Part shown: positions 10,001 through 26,661 of the stretch, in pieces
Layout: each line of letters opens with the position of its first letter
Numbering within the stretch: position 1 is the stretch's first letter
DNA from: Streptomyces globisporus
GTDB taxonomy: Bacteria > Actinomycetota > Actinomycetes > Streptomycetales > Streptomycetaceae
Direction of reading: 5' to 3'
Assembly: GCA_014649555.1 (NCBI GenBank)
Contig: BMTG01000011.1
Location: 1-64,000, forward strand
Length of the DNA: 64,000 bases
Notes under the pieces: model-generated
Databases searched by the model: none
Told to the model about the DNA's origin: nothing
The model's input: the letters and a program-made list of their open reading frames with translations, nothing else
Made by a program: the position numbers and the translations under genes

Positions 10001-12752
10001 CCGGCACCATGTGGTCGGGCAGCTCAGCCCGCAGCTGCTCCGTCAGTTCGGCGGTCGGCAGGTGGGCGCCTCGGCGGGCCACGACATACGCCGCGAGACT
10101 CGAGTCGGCGCCGTCGGAACGTACGACGACCGCGGCATCGCTCACGCGCTCGCCGCGCAGGAGCACCGCCTCGATCTCGCGCAGCTCCACCCGGTGCCCA
10201 CGGATCTTCACCTGCTGATCGGCGCGGCCCAGGAACACGACGGCGCCGTCCGGGCGCTGCCGGACCAGGTCGCCCGTGTGGTACATGACCGCACCGGGCT
10301 CGTCCGTGAAGGGGTCGGGGAGGAAGCGGTCAGCCGTGGCGCCGGGCTGCCCCTCATAGCCGCGGGCGACGCCGGGGCCCCCGATGTACAGCTCTCCGGG
10401 GGAGCCTTCCAGCACGGGGCGCAGCTTCTCGTCCAGGACGTAGGAGCGATAGTTCGGGAGCGGGCGCCCGATGGGCACCTGGTCCGGGGTCCCGTCCGCC
10501 ACCGTGAGCGTGAGAGCGCCGACGGCCGTCTCGGTCGGCCCGTAATGATTGACGACGCGCAATCCTGGAAGCAGCTTCCGCACCCGCTCCACCAGGGACG
10601 CCGGAAGCTCCTCTCCGCCGAACACCAGGCAGGCGCTGGGCAGCAGCTCGGCGGCGTTCTCGGCGTCGAGAAGCGCGGCGAGGTGCGAGGGGACGATCTT
10701 CAGCATGTCGACGGGCTGCTCGCGGAAGCGGCGGACCAGCGCGTCGGCCGCCAGGACCTCGTCCGGCGCGGCGAGGAACAGCGACCGGCCGGTGCACAGG
10801 GCGCCGAACACCGCGGTGTGGCCGAGGTCGGCCGCGGTGGTCGCCAGCGTGCCCAGTACGGCGTCCTCGGGCAGGGCGAGCTCCGGTACGACGCCTTCGA
10901 CGTAGGCGCCTATGGCGCGGTGCGGTACGCCGACCGCCTTGGGGCGTCCCGTCGATCCCGAGGTGAAGATGAGGTAGGCGAGGTGGTCCGGATGGACGTC
11001 CACCGCGGGCGGCGTGTCCGGCAGCCGATCCGGCTCCGCGGCACCGTCGAGGTCGAGCACCGGAATCCCGTGTGCCGTTGCGGGGCCGGTCAGGCCGCCC
11101 TCGGTGAGGAGCGCCGCCGGGCGGGCGTCCTCGATCATCCGGGTGAGCCGGGCGGCCGGCAGGGACGGATCGAGGGGGACGAACGCGCCGCCTGCCTTGA
11201 GGACGGCGAGCAGGCCGATGACGTACTCGACGGAACGCTCGGTCATCAGCCCGACGGGCACGTCCGGCCCGACCCCCCGCGAACGCAGGGCGTGCGCGAG
11301 CCGGTTCGCCCGGCGCTCGGCCTCGCCGTACGTCAGGCGGCGGCCTCCGCACACGGCGGCGAGCGCGTCGGGCCGTGCCGCGGCCCAGTGCTCGAAACGC
11401 GCGTGCACGAGCTGGGGCGCCGAGTGCGGGCGCCGCTCACCGGTGCCCCGCGCGAGAACGCGCGCGGTCTCCTCCTCGTCCGCCAGCCCGATGTCGCCGA
11501 CCGGGGCCTCGGGGTCGGCGACGACGGCGCGGACGACGGAGGCGAGCTGACCGGCGGTCCGTTCCGCGTGCCGAGCCGACATCCGCCGCACGTCGTGTAC
11601 GACGCTCAGGGTGAGCTCGCCCTGTGCTCCCTGGACCACGTCGAGGTGCAGGAGCGATCCGGCCGGTGGGACGGCGAGGCCCTCCATGGCCAGGCGCCGT
11701 CCGTCGGCGCGCGCCTCGGCCGGCAGCTCGGTGCGGGCGAAGCTGAAGGGCGCCGACTCCGTCGTCCGCGTCCCGTCGAAGGAGAACTGGTCCACGGCGG
11801 CGTCCGCCCACGCCTCGTCGAGGTCCTTGGCGAGGGCCGCGAACGCCCGGGCCGGCTCCATCGCGGTGAGCAGGGGGACCGGACTCTCGAAGTTCCCGAC
11901 CACGTCCTGGAGTTCGTCCAGACCACGAGATGTGGGGAGGAGGGCGGTCACCATCCGCTCCTCGCCGGTGAGCCGCCACAGCAGCACCTGCCAGGCTCCG
12001 AGGAGAACCGCCGTGGCCGAACAGCGGATTCGGGTCGCCACGTGTTCCACCGCCGCGGCCGCCGGGCCGTCGACGGGTACGCGCACCGCTGCGGAACCGA
12101 CTCCGGCTCCGGGCTCGAAAGGCGTGGGCAGCCCAGCGGCGGCGGCGAACTCCCGCCCGAGCCATCCGTCCATCCGGGCCCGCGCCTCGTCGCTGCCGGT
12201 CTGCTCGTGCAACCACTCCGCCGCGTCCAGGTACTGCAGCGACACCTCCTCCTGGGTGCGCCCCGCGAGTGCGGCGGTGAAGTCCTCGAAGATCACGGCG
12301 AGCGACCGACGGTCGACGAACACCCCGGAGGCCGTCAGCACAAGGACGGCCCGGTCGGAGCCCGCCATGAGGCGGGCACGCACCGCGCCGCCGTCCGGGC
12401 CGCTGCCCGAGGGCGCGCGAACGTCGGCGTCGGCCGCCCGGTCGACCGCCTCGGCCGCGGCGAGGACGTCGTCCGGGAGAACGTCGTCGATCCACTCCGG
12501 CTCACCGCCGTCGTCCACCAGCTGCAGCGGCGTCGCCAGACCGGGTACCGGAACCAGCCTTGAACGCAAGGACTCATGACGCTCAATCACCGACCGGACG
12601 GCGCGCAGGACCTCGGAGCGGCGCGTCGGCCCCTCCATCGTGATGCGGCACTGCGCCCGGAGCCCGGGGGAGTGCGACCACGCGTGGAGCTGCGGCGGCG
12701 AAAGCCGGAAGCCGGCCATCGGGGAACTGTCAAAATCCGCGGCGTCGTTCAT
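4014..12752 (-). CDS. NRPS, two modules: interface/C*-A(Asp)-T-C-A(Gly; inserted LLM)-T-E
   Basis: A 2912-residue synthetase. Residues about 10-430 are C-domain-like, but the HHxxxDG position reads TASGVFVDRRS (near 145), so both His are lost and the domain cannot condense. A1 (about 445-940) has pocket D-L-T-K-V-G-H-V-G, the aspartate code. Carrier Ser is about 990. The second C domain has HHIVSDG near 1175. A2 has YTSGSTG near 1646 and FDISVLELL near 1691. It is then interrupted by a luciferase-like, FMN/F420-type monooxygenase (about 1725-2050, RPVDFSLFYFA to IACLIDFGV) and resumes with NVYGPTEATIW near 2147. The A2 pocket D-I-L-Q-L-G-V-I-W is the glycine code. The second carrier (LGGDSI, Ser about 2396) and an E domain (HHTVVDG near 2581) follow. 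The acidic tail ends DLTQEELDDLLEELES. An E domain after glycine makes sense only if the alpha carbon is modified first. Confidence 0.93.
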   Translation of the reverse strand: MNDAADFDSSPMAGFRLSPPQLHAWSHSPGLRAQCRITMEGPTRRSEVLRAVRSVIERHESLRSRLVPVPGLATPLQLVDDGGEPEWIDDVLPDDVLAAAEAVDRAADADVRAPSGSGPDGGAVRARLMAGSDRAVLVLTASGVFVDRRSLAVIFEDFTAALAGRTQEEVSLQYLDAAEWLHEQTGSDEARARMDGWLGREFAAAAGLPTPFEPGAGVGSAAVRVPVDGPAAAAVEHVATRIRCSATAVLLGAWQVLLWRLTGEERMVTALLPTSRGLDELQDVVGNFESPVPLLTAMEPARAFAALAKDLDEAWADAAVDQFSFDGTRTTESAPFSFARTELPAEARADGRRLAMEGLAVPPAGSLLHLDVVQGAQGELTLSVVHDVRRMSARHAERTAGQLASVVRAVVADPEAPVGDIGLADEEETARVLARGTGERRPHSAPQLVHARFEHWAAARPDALAAVCGGRRLTYGEAERRANRLAHALRSRGVGPDVPVGLMTERSVEYVIGLLAVLKAGGAFVPLDPSLPAARLTRMIEDARPAALLTEGGLTGPATAHGIPVLDLDGAAEPDRLPDTPPAVDVHPDHLAYLIFTSGSTGRPKAVGVPHRAIGAYVEGVVPELALPEDAVLGTLATTAADLGHTAVFGALCTGRSLFLAAPDEVLAADALVRRFREQPVDMLKIVPSHLAALLDAENAAELLPSACLVFGGEELPASLVERVRKLLPGLRVVNHYGPTETAVGALTLTVADGTPDQVPIGRPLPNYRSYVLDEKLRPVLEGSPGELYIGGPGVARGYEGQPGATADRFLPDPFTDEPGAVMYHTGDLVRQRPDGAVVFLGRADQQVKIRGHRVELREIEAVLLRGERVSDAAVVVRSDGADSSLAAYVVARRGAHLPTAELTEQLRAELPDHMVPAAVVVLPVLPLTPNGKVDRRALPAPDPDASRAASHVAPRTETETLLAGVWADILGCEKVGVHDDFFHTLGGNSLGATRVVARVRAATQVALQVATLFESSTVAQLAEVIDAERAAGKADADDAITPIERTGPLPLSYAQRRIWVLSQVDGASAAYNIPAALRISGPLDTACLVGALSEVVRRHEALRTNFVTVDGVPAQIVREASAVDVPVVDVAAPDVPSRERAFAARTFDLERDELFRAEILRVTPEEHVLLLCLHHIVSDGWSTAVLWQEVVTLYTAFRADQPSPLAPLAIQYADFAAWQNQRLESDRIRPQLEYWTEQLRGLPALLDLPTDRPRPAVQGTGGATVPITLDRATTDALRALAGERQSTMFMALLTAFNVLLSRYTSQEDIAVGTPIANRTRAEAEALIGCFFNTLVIRTDLSGDPSFEDLLGRVREVTLAAQTHQDLPFERLVEALNPPRDPGHTPLFQALFVYQTAPGDGRGMDGLGIEPLALPGSVAKYDLTVDLVENDEGLTGRVEYRTDLFDAPTIERLADHFTGLIRAAVREPATRIGEFTFLGEPERELVLADWNRDYVARTDEPFVADAFEARAKAAPEATALVFGDRSLTYGELDREADRLARTLRSRGVAEDVIVGLWTERSVEMVVAMLAVLKAGGAYVPMDPGAPAGRIAYMIEDTGLRFVVASAARSAELPEGVELIDPETDAAADGSSPTRTLRPDHLAYVIYTSGSTGRPKGVMVAQRNLAGFFAAMDQRLGGSAPGTWLALTHYTFDISVLELLWALTRGFKVVLVGEELVLSDARKPGSDRPVDFSLFYFASDAGERGTDKYRMLLDGARWADEHGFAAVWTPERHFGTFGGLYPNPGITAAAVAASTKRIGIRTGSLVLPLQNPIRVAEDWAMIDNLSDGRVGLSIASGWQPHDFALAPENFADRKEIMFRDLDVVRKLWRGEAVRTVSGTGEDIEVRTLPRPVQPELPVWITAAGNPETFRRAGAVGANLLTHLLGQSVEDLARSLEVYRTARREAGHAGEGHVTLMLHTFVSDDEEFVRRTVREPFKNYLRDSVDLVRPIARSRGLEIEDFDEKDLDALLDHAFDRYYGDSGLFGTPEQCVPFVDRLRETGVDEIACLIDFGVGTEEVLASFEHLDTLRRTVSPAPGEAPREDIAGLIELHGVTHLQCTPSLAALLVANDDARRSLRELDWMLVGGEALTPTLAGTLSATVGGQVLNVYGPTEATIWSTSHTVTGADNSIGRPLSNTRVYVLDGRLNPVPAGVPGELCIGGDGVARGYLHRPELTDERFVPDPFAADAEARMYRTGDIVRYRPGGELEFVGRRDHQVKVNGFRVELGEVESALADAPGVQASVVVADDDGRGGKRLVAHVVATDGFDVAQARGHLEERLPRYMIPALFVELPALPLLPSGKVDRKALPDPLPEQRPADSFLAPRTRVEERLAQIWSELLGQPNVAADDNFFELGGDSIIAIQMVSRAKNAGIVLSARDLFRYQTLAELATAAKEGAGPRAEQGLVLGDAELAPIQRWFFEQELADAHHYNQAVLVDVTAGGLDLDLLARARDAVVRHHDALRNRFVRDAAGVRQWTSAPEEKSEPVERLDLTDEQQSSWAGAVAAMQARTQGALDLRNGPLLRMVYIDYGGRRPAQVYTVIHHTVVDGISWRVLMEDLQACYEALRDGRPVRLPPKTTSYKEWVARLQAHAADDETQAELAYWARQIESPTAPLPRDRDGANTEATARTVTVELSADETTTLVRDMHAAHKTDAHDVLLHALAEACAPWTGSRPLLVDVEGHGRQELFDDVDISRTIGWFTAMYPLRVDPSAGADGLRAVKEQVRSVPRRGVGFGLLRHLAPDRSVRERLARGSQAEIVFNYLGQADASRLPDSMFELSTDSVGASHGAAQRRKHLLSVNGIVADGRLRVGFTFSEAVHEAETVEALAARFTASVRQVVEDCRTGRLKVDPSAFPDIDLTQEELDDLLEELES

Positions 12753-12797
12753 CGTTTGCGACTCTCCATTGATGTCAGCCGATAGAGGTCGGCGGTA

Positions 12798-20824
<8,027 letters not shown>

Positions 20825-20828
<4 letters not shown>

Positions 20829-23800
20829 GAGCTGTGCCTCCTGCGCTGCCGCTGACGGAAGGCGGCCTTCTGCTTGCTCGCCCGGTTCTCGACGTCCACG
20901 CTCAGCTTCTCGTCGGCGTTCTCACCGCCCGTGCTGATGTGCGCCGCGAGCCCGGCGATGGTCGGAAAGGTGAACAGGTCGACCAATTCGACGCGACCCA
21001 GTCCCGCTGTGGTGATGTGCGCGTGCATCCTTGCGGCGAGCAGCGAATGGCCGCCGATCTCGAAGAAGTTCTCGTGGACGCCCACCCCGTCGCGTTCGAG
21101 GAGTGCCTGCCAGATCTGCTGGAGGGCGTGCTCGATCCGGTTGCGTGGCGCCAGGTATGTGGCGGTCCCGCCGCCCTTGACCTCGTCCGCCATCCTGACG
21201 AGCGCGCCGCGGTCGACCTTTCCGTTGAGTGTGAGCGGCAGGCTCTCCACCGGGACGATGCGCGACGGCACCATGTAGTCGGGCAGTCGGACGCGGGCGT
21301 GGGCGCGGACGCTCGCCTCGTCGTAGGCCATGCCCTCGCGCGGCACGGCGAACGCGACGAGACCAGTGTCGCCGTTCCGGTCCGGCCGGGCGACGACGGT
21401 GCAGTTCGCGAGCGCCGGGTGCCCGCCGAGTACGGTCTCGATCTCACCGAACTCGATACGGAAACCGCGCACCTTCACCTGGTGGTCGGCGCGGCCGAGG
21501 AACTCGAACCTGCCGCCGCCCAGCGGTCGCACGACGTCCCCGGTGGCGTACATCCGGCCTCCGGGCCGGTCGGTCAGCGGATCGGGGAGAAACTTCTCCG
21601 CGGTCAGCGCGGGCCTGTTCCAGTACCCGCGTCCCACACCGTCCCCACCGATGTACAGCTCGCCGGGGACTCCGATCGGTACCGGCCGAAGCCGCGCGTC
21701 GAGGACGTACAGCGTGGTGTTGGCCAGGGCTCCGCCGACCGTCGCGCGGTCGTACCGGTCGGGTTCGAGCCGTTGCACCGCCGACCAGACGCACGTCTCC
21801 GTAGGCCCGTACATGTTGAGGACGTCGCCAATACCGGAGTCGCGCAGCCGCGAGGTGAGTTCCGGCGGAGAGGCGTCCCCGCCGACGAGGAGGGTGCGCA
21901 GACTGCTCTCCGCCGAGGGATGGCCGTCCCGGTCGAGGAGCAGAAGGCGGGCGAAGGCCGGCGTGCACTGCAGGTGCGTGACGCCGTGCCGCGTGATCAC
22001 GTCCGTCGGCGTCCGGGCGGGCCGGGCCTGGGTGTCCTTCATCGCCTGCCTGACGGCGGCGATGTTCCCCAGCGCGTCGAGGACCAGGTCGTCGGGGACG
22101 CCGAAGTCGATGAGGCAGGCGATCTCGTCCACTCCGGCCCCGGCCAGGGCACGGACCAGGTCGGCACAGGACTCCGGGGTTCCGAACAGCGCGCTGGTAC
22201 TGGAGTACCGCTCGAAGGCGTGATCGACGATCACTTCGCGGTCGCGTACCGGGTCCAGCCCCAGGCTCCTGGCCAGTCCCTGCATCAGGTCGATCGAGCT
22301 GCGCAGGTACGCCTTGAACGGCTCGCGCACGACCTCGCGCACGACCTCCGCGTCCGGGTGGACGAAGGTGTGCAGCATCAGGGTCACGACTCCTTCGTCG
22401 TGCCCGGCGCCCGCCCTCGCGGCGCGGTAGATGCCGATCTTGCGGGCCAGCTCCTGGACGTTCTGGCCCAACAGGTGGGTGAGGAGGTTGACGCCGGTCG
22501 CGCCGGCCCTGCGGAAGGTCTCGTCGCTGCCGGCTGCGGTCGCCCACATCGGGAGTTCCGCCTGGACGGGACGCGGGAGCGTCCTCACGTCGATGTCGGA
22601 GCCGACCCCGTTGCGCCGCGAGACGGATTCCCCTGCCCAGAGCCGCCGGACGACGTCGATGTCGTCCCACAGGGACTCCTTGCGCGTGGTGTAACCGTCC
22701 GGAGCGAGCACGAAGTCGTCGGGCTGCCACCCGGAGGCGAACGACAGACCGACGCGTCCATCCGACAGGTTGTCCACCACGGCCCACTCCTCCGCGACCC
22801 GCAGCGGGTCCTGCAGGGGGAGGACGACGCTTCCGGCACGGATCTCGACCCTGTCCGTCGACGCCGCGACGGCGCCCGCGAGGACGGAAGGATTCGGGTA
22901 GGCGCCGCCGAAGGCGTGGAAGTGCCGCTCGGGGACCCAGACGGCCCGGAATCCGTTGGTGTCGGCGAAACGGGCTCCGTCCAGGAGCAGGCGGTAGAGG
23001 TCCTTCCCCTTGCTCTCCCCGGAGTCGGCGGCGAAGTAGAAGAGGCTGAAGTCGACGGGGCGCGTCGGCGCCCTGGTCTCCGGGGCGGCCGTCGCGTCGG
23101 CCGGGGAGGCCCACAGGGCGGGCTCGATGACGACCTTGTAGCCACGGCACAGGGTCCAGAAGAGTTCGAGTACGGAGATGTCGAAGGACACGCTCGTCAC
23201 TGCCAGCCATACGGGCTGCTCCGGGGCGGGGCGGTCCCGCGCGGGGTGAGGTCCGCTCCCCACCGCGCGGTCGAGGCCTGCGAACAGGTTGATGACATTG
23301 CGCCGGCTCACCATCACGCCCTTGGGGCGACCGGTCGAGCCCGATGTGTAGATGACGTAGGCGAGCGCCTCGGCGGAGCCTTCGCAGGGCGGGGCGGGTG
23401 CAAGCCTCTCCGCCTCCTCGACGAGGGCGCGGAGGGTCAGGATGTCGCCCTCGTACGTCCTGAGGGCGCGGCCTCCCTGCTCGTCGGCCACGCAGAAGTC
23501 CACCAGCGCGTCCTGCGCCATGTACGCGAGGCGATCCGGCGGGTAGGACGGGTCCAAGGGAACGTGGGCGCCACCGGCCCGCGCGATCGCGAGCATGACC
23601 ACCACCAGCGCCGCCGAGCGCTCCATGCTCACGCCGACGCGCACTTCCTCCCGTACGCCTCGCTCACGCATCGCGGCGGCCAGCTTGCCGACCCGGTCGG
23701 CGAGTTCTCGGTAGGTGAGCGACTCGTCGTCGGAGACCAGCGCCGTGGCATGCGGGGTCCGCAGCACCTGCGCGTCGAACTGTTCGAGCCAGGTCCGGCC

Positions 23801-25342
23801 GTTGACGGGGAGCCGCGGACCACGTGCCTCACGGAGCAGCGCCCGCCGCTCCGCCGTGGACATCGAGGGGAGTGAGGAGACCCGGGCGTCGGGGCGTACT
23901 GCGATCTCGCCCAGCATCGCGACAAAGCCCTGTGCGAGGCGTTCGACGGTGGCCGCCTCGAACAGGTCGACGTTGTGCGTCCATGTGCAGACGTAGTCTC
24001 CGTCCACCTGGTGCACCGAGAGCACGAGGTCGAACGGCGCGCCGCGCTGCCCCGACGAGGGCAGCACGTCCAGCGGAACCTCCTGCCCCGAAGTCCGCGC
24101 CTGCTGCCAGACGTACATCACCTGGAAGAACGGCGGACGGCTCGGGTCGCGCGGAGGGCTGAGCCGCTCGACGAGCAGGGGGAACGGATAGGGATGGTCA
24201 AGGGCGCGCAGAAGCGTCGAGCGTGTTCTGCCGAGGACCCCGGTGAACTCCGGGTCGCCGCGCAGGTCGCTCCGTACGACGACGGGGTCGGTGAAGAACC
24301 CCACCAGGTCCTGGGAACCCGGCTCCTGGCGCCCGGCTGCCGGGGTGCCCACGGCCACATCGTCCGAGCCGCTGTACTTCTGCAACAGCACCTGGAACGC
24401 GGACAGGAAGAGCATGTTCGGCGTCGCGTCGGCATCACGCGCGATCCGGGTGAGCCTCTCCGAGAGCGTGGAGTCCACCTCCACCGAGAGACGGCCGCCG
24501 CGGAAGGTCTGGGCTGGCCGGCGCGCCCGGTCGAACGGCAGATCCGTCACCGGAGGGCTGTCCCCGAGCCGCTCTCGCCAGAACGCGAGGTTCCGCTCCG
24601 CTTCCGGCCCGGCGAGCCACGCCCGCTCACGGTGCACGTGTTCCACGAACCGCGACGCGACGGGCTCCAGCGTCGGCTCGCCGCCGGTGGTGCGAGCGCG
24701 GTAGACGGCCAGCCACTCGTCGACGATGACATCGATCGACCAGAGGTCCGCCACGATGTGATGGACGACGACGACCAGAACGGGCCGTTCGTCCCCGGGT
24801 CCGGTGCGCAGCAGCAACGCCCTGATGGGCAGCTCGCGTTCGAGGTCGAAGGGGGCGTCCATGAACGCCTCCACGGCGCTCTCGACCTGCTCCTTCGGCG
24901 CGGCCTCCTCCGTGAGGAACCGCGACGGTACACCGCGGGGGCTCTGGGTCGGCTCGCCGTCCGCCCAGGTGAACACGGTACGCAGGGCCTCATGACGGCC
25001 CAGCACCTCCCGGAACGCCGCGTCGAGTTCCTCCGCGTCGACCGCGCTCCGGGCGCGGGCGGCGAAGGCGAGGTTGTAGGCGGCGCTGTCCGGCGTCAGG
25101 CGCTGGTGCAGGAGCAGGCTCTGCTGGCCGGCGGTGAGCGGGTACGGGCCGGTCGGCTCGTCCCTCCGGTGTTCCAGGAAGGCTTGGATCCCGTCCTTGT
25201 TCGCGCGCACCGCGTCGAGGACATCGGACGTCAGCGCGTCACGCGGCCCCCCGCACTGCAGGCGTCCGTCCTCAAGGAACACCCGTACGCCCTTCGCGGC
25301 GAGTGAACCGATCAGCTCGGAGATGCCGTCAGGCCTCTTCAT
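20825..25342 (-). CDS. NRPS TubC-dock-C-A(Gly-like; inserted LLM)-T
   Basis: A 1505-residue module, probably the first condensing enzyme after lipid loading. Residues 1-60 match the TubC N-terminal docking fold (ELIGSLAAKGVRVFLEDGRL, then two helices), which suggests it receives the chain from the ligase/ACP protein. The C domain motif is HHIVADLW near 192; the final Gly of HHxxxDG is replaced by Leu. The A domain has YTSGSTGRPKG near 664 and FDISVLELFW near 718. It then carries an inserted luciferase-like monooxygenase from about 760 to 1085 and resumes with NMYGPTETCVW near 1175. Its pocket D-I-L-Q-L-G-M-V-W is glycine-like. Carrier Ser is about 1433 (GGHSLLAAR). The basic tail RASKQKAAFRQRQRRRHSS may dock to the PKS. 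The upstream GGAGAGAAGGAC supports the ATG. Confidence 0.93.
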
Positions 25343-25475
25343 GTCCTTCTCTCCCGTCCTGCTGGTCGCGTCGTGTCCGATGGATTCCGTCGGCCTCCCC
25401 CTGCTTCACGGCGCGATCTTCGTCAGCCGGAACCGCGGTTCCGCACTCCGTCACGACGCCCCTCCACGCTCACCG

Positions 25476-26621
25476 CTAAGGGGCGGCCGCCCTGGTGGCG
25501 AACTCCAGGACCCCGGCCTCCCGCCCCCAGCCGTACTCCACCCCCGCGCGGACGACGGGCTCAGCCAGCACGGCCAGGTCGTCCAGTCGGTGGTCCGGGA
25601 CGAAACGGCGCAGCCCACCGGGGGCGAGGGTGGCCAGCGCCCGCCGCACCGACGCGTCGCGCAGAGCGACGTCGGCCGGGACCGGGGCGGGGGCGCTCCT
25701 GTTGTGCTCCCCGGCCAGACAGCCGAGCAGCACGGACGAGAGCCACACCTCGCGCAGGAGTACGTCGCTGACGATGTCTCGCAGCGCCTTGGGGTCGGCC
25801 GACGCGTCGAGCCGTTCCCGCAGGGCCGCCATCACTTCGCCCGCGGGCAGCCCGCCCGCCGCGAGAACCTGGTCGGCGGGCTCGCGCCGCCATCCCCCGG
25901 GCGCCCGCGCATCCGCGAAGTACAGAAAGGCGGTGCCCTGGAGCCACCACAGATGGGACAGGGCGCCGGTCTCCGTCAGCGTGCTCTTCCGGGACGGGTC
26001 CACCGGTACATCGCACACCGCCTGACGGCGCCCCTGGCGCTCGTTGCCCACCAGGCTCGGCGCGTCGCCGTGCTCCACCGGCCCGCCGACCGGCACGTAG
26101 GCGGACACTCCGCTGCTGCGGAGGTAGCCCATCAGGGCCACGTCGTCGGTGCTTTCCGGCCCGGTCGTATCCGCCGTATCCAGGTACGCGCCGAACCCCC
26201 TGGCGACCGGGGCCGGCAGGACCAGGCCGACCGAGGGCACGTACTCCCCCACGACCTCGGCCCAGGCGTGTCCGAGCAGAGCCGCCAGACGTACCGCGTT
26301 CGCGGCAAGCCCTCCCCACTCGGCGAAAAGGCAGAGGGCGTCAGCCGGCCTCGCCCGGATCAGATCCAGCAGGGCGTCCGGGAAGTCGTCCCTCAGCACC
26401 GCGTCGTCCTGGAGGACCAGGTGGTGGGTCGCGTCGTCGGCGCAGCTCGCCCAGGCCTCGCGGGCGGCGCGCAGTGCCGTTGCCGGCGCCGAGGGGCGGG
26501 GGTCGAGCGCGATGCGCAGGCCCAGTTCCGGATGACGTTCCACAAGGTCCTGTGCCCGGCCCCTCCGGGCGGGATGGGCCATGACGGCTCCGGAGAGGCG
26601 TATGTCTCCTCGTACCAGCAT
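25476..26621 (-). CDS. DD-motif (GT-A glycosyltransferase-like) protein, copy 1
   Basis: About 381 residues, inside the biosynthetic operon. The N-terminal half reads AVMAHPARRGRAQDL, then HHLVLQDDA. This looks like a GT-A type glycosyltransferase with a metal-binding Asp-Asp pair, comparable to GT25-like proteins. It is clearly paralogous to the protein at 33,795-34,934: the spacing of MAHP, LGLR, THHLV-QDD, VRLAAL and VLPA is the same in both. The C-terminal half (about residue 190 onward) is not shared and I do not recognise it. The frame is open to 26,714, but that would overlap the ligase gene by about 50 bases. The ATG at 26,621, or a GTG 12 bases before it, fits the conserved beginning better. 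No sugar-biosynthesis genes are nearby, so the donor and acceptor are unknown and glycosyl transfer itself is an inference. Confidence 0.72.
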   Translation of the reverse strand: MLVRGDIRLSGAVMAHPARRGRAQDLVERHPELGLRIALDPRPSAPATALRAAREAWASCADDATHHLVLQDDAVLRDDFPDALLDLIRARPADALCLFAEWGGLAANAVRLAALLGHAWAEVVGEYVPSVGLVLPAPVARGFGAYLDTADTTGPESTDDVALMGYLRSSGVSAYVPVGGPVEHGDAPSLVGNERQGRRQAVCDVPVDPSRKSTLTETGALSHLWWLQGTAFLYFADARAPGGWRREPADQVLAAGGLPAGEVMAALRERLDASADPKALRDIVSDVLLREVWLSSVLLGCLAGEHNRSAPAPVPADVALRDASVRRALATLAPGGLRRFVPDHRLDDLAVLAEPVVRAGVEYGWGREAGVLEFATRAAAP

Positions 26622-26661
26622 CGCGGTCAGCACTCCATGGTGTCGAGCGTGCCCCGGCTCA

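Noticed and set aside
6990-12563. Very long open frame on the plus strand opposite the NRPS gene
   Set aside because: Antisense shadow of a GC-rich coding region; the sequence is Arg/Gly/Pro-rich with no motifs, while the minus strand has complete A, C, T and E domains.
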